DNA of 64,000 nt from Paenibacillus sp. 32O-W. GTDB taxonomy: Bacteria; Bacillota; Bacilli; Paenibacillales; NBRC-103111. The position numbers and the translations under genes were made by a program. Shown here piece after piece: positions 60,634 through 64,000 of the stretch; position 1 is the stretch's first letter, and the number at the start of each line of letters is the position of its first letter. The stretch is taken from positions 1 to 64,000 of the forward strand of contig NZ_VEGP01000008.1 of the NCBI RefSeq assembly GCF_007679495.1. The letters are read 5' to 3'. The notes below the pieces were generated by a model. It saw only the letters and a program-made list of their open reading frames with translations, was not told the DNA's origin and ran no database searches.

Positions 60634-60662
60634 AAAAGACGGCCCCGGCTTGGGACCGTCTT
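60634..60662 (-). terminator. Terminator of the 60676 gene
   Basis: On the minus strand AAGACGGTCCC, loop AAGCC, GGGGCCGTCTT is followed by TTCCTTG. Confidence 0.7.
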
Positions 60663-60675
60663 ACAGGCCTTCCTT

Positions 60676-60927
60676 CTATTTCAGACAGGATCGAAGGATA
60701 ATGACCAGCAAAATATAGAGTACAAGGATAGATCCTATAGAAGTGAATGCCCCGGCTACCGGAGACGGGCAGCAATGGGAAGGACCACTCGGATAGCCGT
60801 AGAAGGGAGCTACACTCGGCTTCATGTTCGGATACACATTAGCAGCGTGAATATTGGCTAATCCGTGCATGCCATAGGCAGGCATCAGATTCGCATTGGC
60901 ATTAATGTTCGGACCGATACTCGACAT
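60676..60927 (-). CDS. Small protein with C-terminal membrane anchor
   Basis: 83 residues with GAGGAG eight bases before the ATG. The N-terminal 50 residues are Asn/Pro/Tyr/Gly-rich (NINANANLMPAYGMHG, SVAPFYGYPSGPSHCCPSP), and a single hydrophobic helix ends the protein (SILVLYILLVIILRSCLK). The layout recalls small spore-associated proteins of the YjcZ type in Bacilli, but the family is not certain. It has its own terminator and appears monocistronic. Confidence 0.65.
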   Translation of the reverse strand: MSSIGPNINANANLMPAYGMHGLANIHAANVYPNMKPSVAPFYGYPSGPSHCCPSPVAGAFTSIGSILVLYILLVIILRSCLK

Positions 60928-61084
60928 GGAATCAACTCCTCACTAGACTAATGAACACACTGTATACTATGTAGGTGGTGAGGAGCGGATTGGATGCCTG
61001 CCTAACGCCGCGGCAAAAAGGTGTCCGCCTATCCATGAGACCTGCTGCAATGAATAGGCCCCTTGTGGTTAGCCGGCCTCCGGG

Positions 61085-61957
61085 TTAGTCCCAGGAATCG
61101 GTCAGCCTTCTTAAATATTGCTTTAAATGCGGAGCCAGATCCTCCCTCTGCAGAGCGAGCTCGATGGTCGCCTCAATGTAGCCGAGTTTATCCCCAACAT
61201 CATAACGTCTGCCTTGCTGCAGGAAGGCCAGCATCGGCTTCGATCGGTTCATGATCTGGAGAGCGTCGGTCAATTGGATCTCCCCGCCTCGGCCGGGCTT
61301 GCAAGTCTCCAGGATGGAGAATACTTCCGGCTCTATGACATAACGGCCGATCACCGCCAAATTGGACGGAGCCTGATCGCGGTCCGGCTTCTCGACCAGG
61401 TCGCGGATGGTGGCCACGGTAGCGCTTCTGGAGGAAGGCGAAATAATCCCGTACCGGTCAACCTCGTTCCAGGGCACCTCCTGAACGGCTATGACCGATG
61501 TCTTCGCTTCCTCATACAAATCAATCATCTGCCGGATGCATGGCGGCTGGGAATCGATCACATCGTCACCCAGAAGAAGGGCGAACGGCTCATCTCCAAT
61601 AAATCTTCTGGCGCACAGCACCGCATGACCGAGTCCAAGAGGCTGTTTCTGCCGGATATAATGGACGTCCACCAAATTGGACACCTGCTGAACCACTGCA
61701 AGGAGCTCGTCATTCCCCTTCTCCTCCAGCAGCATTTCCAATTCAACCGATTTGTCGAAATGATCCTCGATCGCCCGCTTATTCCTTCCGGTGACGATGA
61801 TGACATCTTCTATGCCCGATTCAATCGCTTCTTCCACTATGTATTGAATGGCCGGCTTATCAACAATCGGAAGCATTTCCTTCGGCTGGGCTTTGGTAGC
61901 GGGAAGGAATCTCGTGCCCAAGCCGGCCGCCGGTATAATCGCTTTACGTATAGTCAT
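61085..61957 (-). CDS. galU: UTP-glucose-1-phosphate uridylyltransferase
   Basis: 290 residues. Makes UDP-glucose for teichoic acid, glycolipid and polysaccharide synthesis. Nucleotidyltransferase signature AAGLGTRFLPATKAQPKEMLPIVDKP, VTGRNKRAIEDHF, LLGDDVI (metal Asp) and GRYVIEPEVF...GEIQLTDAL. It starts two bases after the PHP-domain gene stop, forming an operon with it. Confidence 0.95.
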   Translation of the reverse strand: MTIRKAIIPAAGLGTRFLPATKAQPKEMLPIVDKPAIQYIVEEAIESGIEDVIIVTGRNKRAIEDHFDKSVELEMLLEEKGNDELLAVVQQVSNLVDVHYIRQKQPLGLGHAVLCARRFIGDEPFALLLGDDVIDSQPPCIRQMIDLYEEAKTSVIAVQEVPWNEVDRYGIISPSSRSATVATIRDLVEKPDRDQAPSNLAVIGRYVIEPEVFSILETCKPGRGGEIQLTDALQIMNRSKPMLAFLQQGRRYDVGDKLGYIEATIELALQREDLAPHLKQYLRRLTDSWD

Positions 61958-61958
61958 A

Positions 61959-62807
61959 CTAATCCCCTCTTCGCTTTTGTAATCGTTCCAGTACAGACCT
62001 GTCGACCTTGCGGTTTCCGATCGGCCCGTGAAAAACCTCGCCGCGGCGCTCCCCGTGATAGTCGGACCCGGCGGTTACGACCAAGCCATAACGGGCAGCC
62101 AGCCGCTCGTATTTGTTCTCCTCTTCCCGCGAATGGTCGGAATGGAAGGCTTCTATTCCATCGAGCCCATATGGAATGATCTCCTCAACCAGTTCGTCAT
62201 CGTGATAAATACCGGGATGGGCCAGTACGGCGGTCCCCCCGGCTTCGTGTATCCAGCCGATGGCCTCCTTCGGATGAATGCGCGGAGGATTGACGTAAGC
62301 AGCGCCCCCGCTGCCCAAATATTTATCAAACGCCTCTTCCATCGTTCCGACGTAGCCTTTACGGATTAATAATTCCGCAATGTGGGGACGCCCGACCGTT
62401 TGATCTTCACCGGACGCTTTACTCGCGAGGTCTGCCAATTCCCGCATCGAAATCTCCATTCCCAACTCCCGCAGCTTCGCAAGCATCAACTCATTCCGCT
62501 TCTCTCTGACCTGGCGCAATTGCTGCAATCGATCCAGAAATACAGGGCAATGAGTATCGATATAATAACCCAATACATGGATATCCCGGCCTTTGGCTAC
62601 GGTACTGATTTCCACCCCGGGCACGACGATTACCCCCAGCCGCTTGCCCTCCTCCATAGCTTCCGCAATTCCTGCCACCGTGTCGTGATCCGTTACGGCT
62701 AATCCGGCCAAGCCCGCCTCCCGGGCCAGCCGAACGTTCTCCGCAGGGGACCGGGTGCCGTCCGAAGCGCTGGTATGCGTATGTAAATCCAAATAATGTC
62801 CGTTCAT
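61959..62807 (-). CDS. PHP-domain phosphoesterase (YciV/RNase AM-like)
   Basis: 282 residues. The four PHP metal motifs are DLHTHTSASDG, VTDHDTVAG, VPGVEIS and later AHPGIYHDD and AGSDYHG. Homologues hydrolyse 3',5'-nucleoside bisphosphates or trim 5' ends of short RNAs. An inserted helical domain (about 95-165) is typical of this branch. Transcribed with galU downstream. Confidence 0.9.
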   Translation of the reverse strand: MNGHYLDLHTHTSASDGTRSPAENVRLAREAGLAGLAVTDHDTVAGIAEAMEEGKRLGVIVVPGVEISTVAKGRDIHVLGYYIDTHCPVFLDRLQQLRQVREKRNELMLAKLRELGMEISMRELADLASKASGEDQTVGRPHIAELLIRKGYVGTMEEAFDKYLGSGGAAYVNPPRIHPKEAIGWIHEAGGTAVLAHPGIYHDDELVEEIIPYGLDGIEAFHSDHSREEENKYERLAARYGLVVTAGSDYHGERRGEVFHGPIGNRKVDRSVLERLQKRRGD

Positions 62808-62836
62808 TGTATCATCCTTTCCAACATGCGGCCGAG

Positions 62837-63748
62837 CTACAAATACTGGCTCAAATCCCGTTCTCGAATGAAAGACAGGAAGGTGAGAGCCGAGATGGGC
62901 AGCAGGGCCGATTTCAAATAGACCGAGTAGAAGCTGCGGTGAAAAGTCATTCCTTCAATCCGTTTCACTATTAGAAGCCCCAGCGCCACTTCGTGCTTGA
63001 CGGATGAAGGAGACAGGATGGACAATCCGAGATTAGCCTCTACGGCCGACTTGACCGCCCCGGTGCTCCCCAGCTCCATCCCGATGCGGATGGATTCCGA
63101 CTGGACTCCTTGACGCTTGAACGCTTCCTCCATGACCTGACGGGTTCCCGATCCCTGCTCCCGCAATACAAACGGGTAGGATAAGGCATCTTTCAGCGTG
63201 ATTGTCTGCTGATCGGCAAGAGGATGGCCCGCAGGCAGTATAAGCAGCAGTTCGTCATTCAGCACCTTTTCCGTGTGAACATCCGGATGCTTGACAGGCG
63301 CTTCGACCAATCCGAAATTGAGCTGATGGCTCAATATTTCTTCCACGATTTGCTGTGTATTCATGACTTTCATACGGACGGAAATGTTGGGATACTCCTG
63401 ACCGAACGGCCCAAGCAATCTGGGCAAAATATATTCACCGACGGTCAGGCTGGCTCCAAGCTGCAGCCTTCCTTCCAAAGTATGAGCGAATTTGGCCATC
63501 GAGCTTTCCGTTTCCTTCATCAGCTCCATACTCCGTCTGGCAAATGGAAGCAAAGCTTTGCCCGCTTCGGTCAGCTCCATTTTTTTCGTTGTCCGATTGA
63601 ACATCTTCGTTCCATAATAGTCTTCCAAGGATTGAATCTGCATAGTCACCGCGGGTTGAGTCATCCTTAGCGCCTGTGCGGCACCCGAGAAGCTCCCCTT
63701 TTCGGCGACCATATAGAAGATATGAAGCTGGTGAAAGTTAGGTGCCAT
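62837..63748 (-). CDS. LysR-family transcriptional regulator
   Basis: 303 residues. N-terminal winged helix (NFHQLHIFYMVAEKGSFSGAAQALRMTQPAVTMQIQSLEDYYGTKMFNRT) and a C-terminal type 2 periplasmic-binding-like effector domain beginning near residue 90 (LQLGASLTVGEYILP). It resembles the CysL/YtlI-like branch in the YILPRLLGPF opening, but the target is unknown. It is encoded 29 bases upstream of the PHP gene on the same strand, so it may be co-transcribed; no LysR-type divergent target is visible in the window. Confidence 0.93.
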   Translation of the reverse strand: MAPNFHQLHIFYMVAEKGSFSGAAQALRMTQPAVTMQIQSLEDYYGTKMFNRTTKKMELTEAGKALLPFARRSMELMKETESSMAKFAHTLEGRLQLGASLTVGEYILPRLLGPFGQEYPNISVRMKVMNTQQIVEEILSHQLNFGLVEAPVKHPDVHTEKVLNDELLLILPAGHPLADQQTITLKDALSYPFVLREQGSGTRQVMEEAFKRQGVQSESIRIGMELGSTGAVKSAVEANLGLSILSPSSVKHEVALGLLIVKRIEGMTFHRSFYSVYLKSALLPISALTFLSFIRERDLSQYL

Positions 63749-63949
63749 GTTCTTCCACCTTTCTTATATTATATCAAACAGCCGGGAGAAAGCGATTATA
63801 CCCATGAAGAGCCTCTAATTAACCATATTTAAAAAAACATCCAATGATGACTTTTCGGAGATGTTGTCGAGTAGTCCTTCCTTAAAGGTTGCTTTATGTG
63901 CGATTTAACAGAGCTTTGCCTTCGAAGCCGTTTTAATGGTCCCCAAAAT

Positions 63950-63990
63950 CAAAAAACGCCCTCGAATCACTGTCAAAGCGATTCGGGGGC
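63950..63990 (-). terminator. Terminator of a minus-strand gene beyond the window
   Basis: On the minus strand GCCCCCGAATC and GATTCGAGGGC form a stem followed by GTTTTTT. The gene it serves lies to the right of base 64000. Confidence 0.8.
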
Positions 63991-64000
63991 AATCGTTTAC

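Larger units (their letters stand above)
59783..60675. other. Long intergenic interval: promoter, operator-like repeats, long repeat copy 2, terminator
   Basis: About 890 bases without a supportable gene. Content in order: promoter and direct repeats (59918-59972), an unremarkable GC-rich stretch, the long dispersed repeat (60203-60630) and the terminator at 60634-60662. Confidence 0.6.

Overview
The window looks like chromosome of a Gram-positive, endospore-forming bacterium of the Paenibacillaceae, most likely Paenibacillus or a close relative. The reasons are the conserved Bacillus-type block from rqcH/yloA to rpmB (yloA, Ca-ATPase, yicC, remA, gmk, rpoZ, coaBC, priA, def, fmt, rsmB, rlmN, prpC, prkC, rsgA, rpe, spoVM, rpmB, yloU, fakA, fakB, recG), sporulation genes (spoVM, a spoVIF-like gene), T-box leaders, AGGAGG-type ribosome binding sites and moderate GC. 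Species cannot be fixed from sequence reading alone.

Layout. 1-1.5 kb: end of an IS200/IS605 element (tnpA and the start of tnpB) and small unknown genes. 2.0-3.65 kb: a compact agr-like quorum-sensing operon in which the membrane sensor has no kinase domain, the LytTR regulator has no receiver domain and the AgrD-like peptide has no cysteine in its predicted core. 3.9-12.4 kb: an AlkD-like repair protein, an FAD lipoprotein, a yhjD-like gene with a coupled 24-residue leader ORF, a Y-family polymerase with yolD, a serine hydrolase, a PAS-GGDEF-EAL protein and a 7Fe-type ferredoxin. 12.4-15.8 kb: ilvBN behind two tandem T-box leaders. 15.8-46.6 kb: the spoVIF-like gene and the conserved translation/DNA/signalling block. 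In this block a bifunctional homocysteine methyltransferase/methylenetetrahydrofolate reductase sits between yicC and the Ca-ATPase, and a 1.9 kb gene-poor interval with a decayed insertion sequence separates the Ca-ATPase from rqcH.

46.9-59.8 kb is an accessory metabolic island: two DegT/DnrJ-type PLP aminotransferases, two Gfo/Idh/MocA dehydrogenases, a xylose-isomerase-like TIM barrel protein, a ceramidase-like hydrolase, an alpha/beta hydrolase and a polysaccharide-deacetylase-like protein. Two unusual regulators, each a GntR helix-turn-helix fused to a whole ABC-type solute-binding domain, lie at the island's low-coordinate end and in its middle. The enzyme set suggests interconversion of a keto/amino sugar or (amino)cyclitol; the substrate is not known and no transporter is visible. 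60.6-63.8 kb holds a small membrane-anchored protein, galU, a PHP-domain phosphoesterase and a LysR regulator.

Scattered through the window are dispersed non-coding repeats: a roughly 400-bp family (two long copies, one fragment) and a short family of 65-95 bp (three copies) whose few substitutions fall in predicted loops. Long copies and two short copies end in a shared AAACTTATA(C/T)TTT tail.
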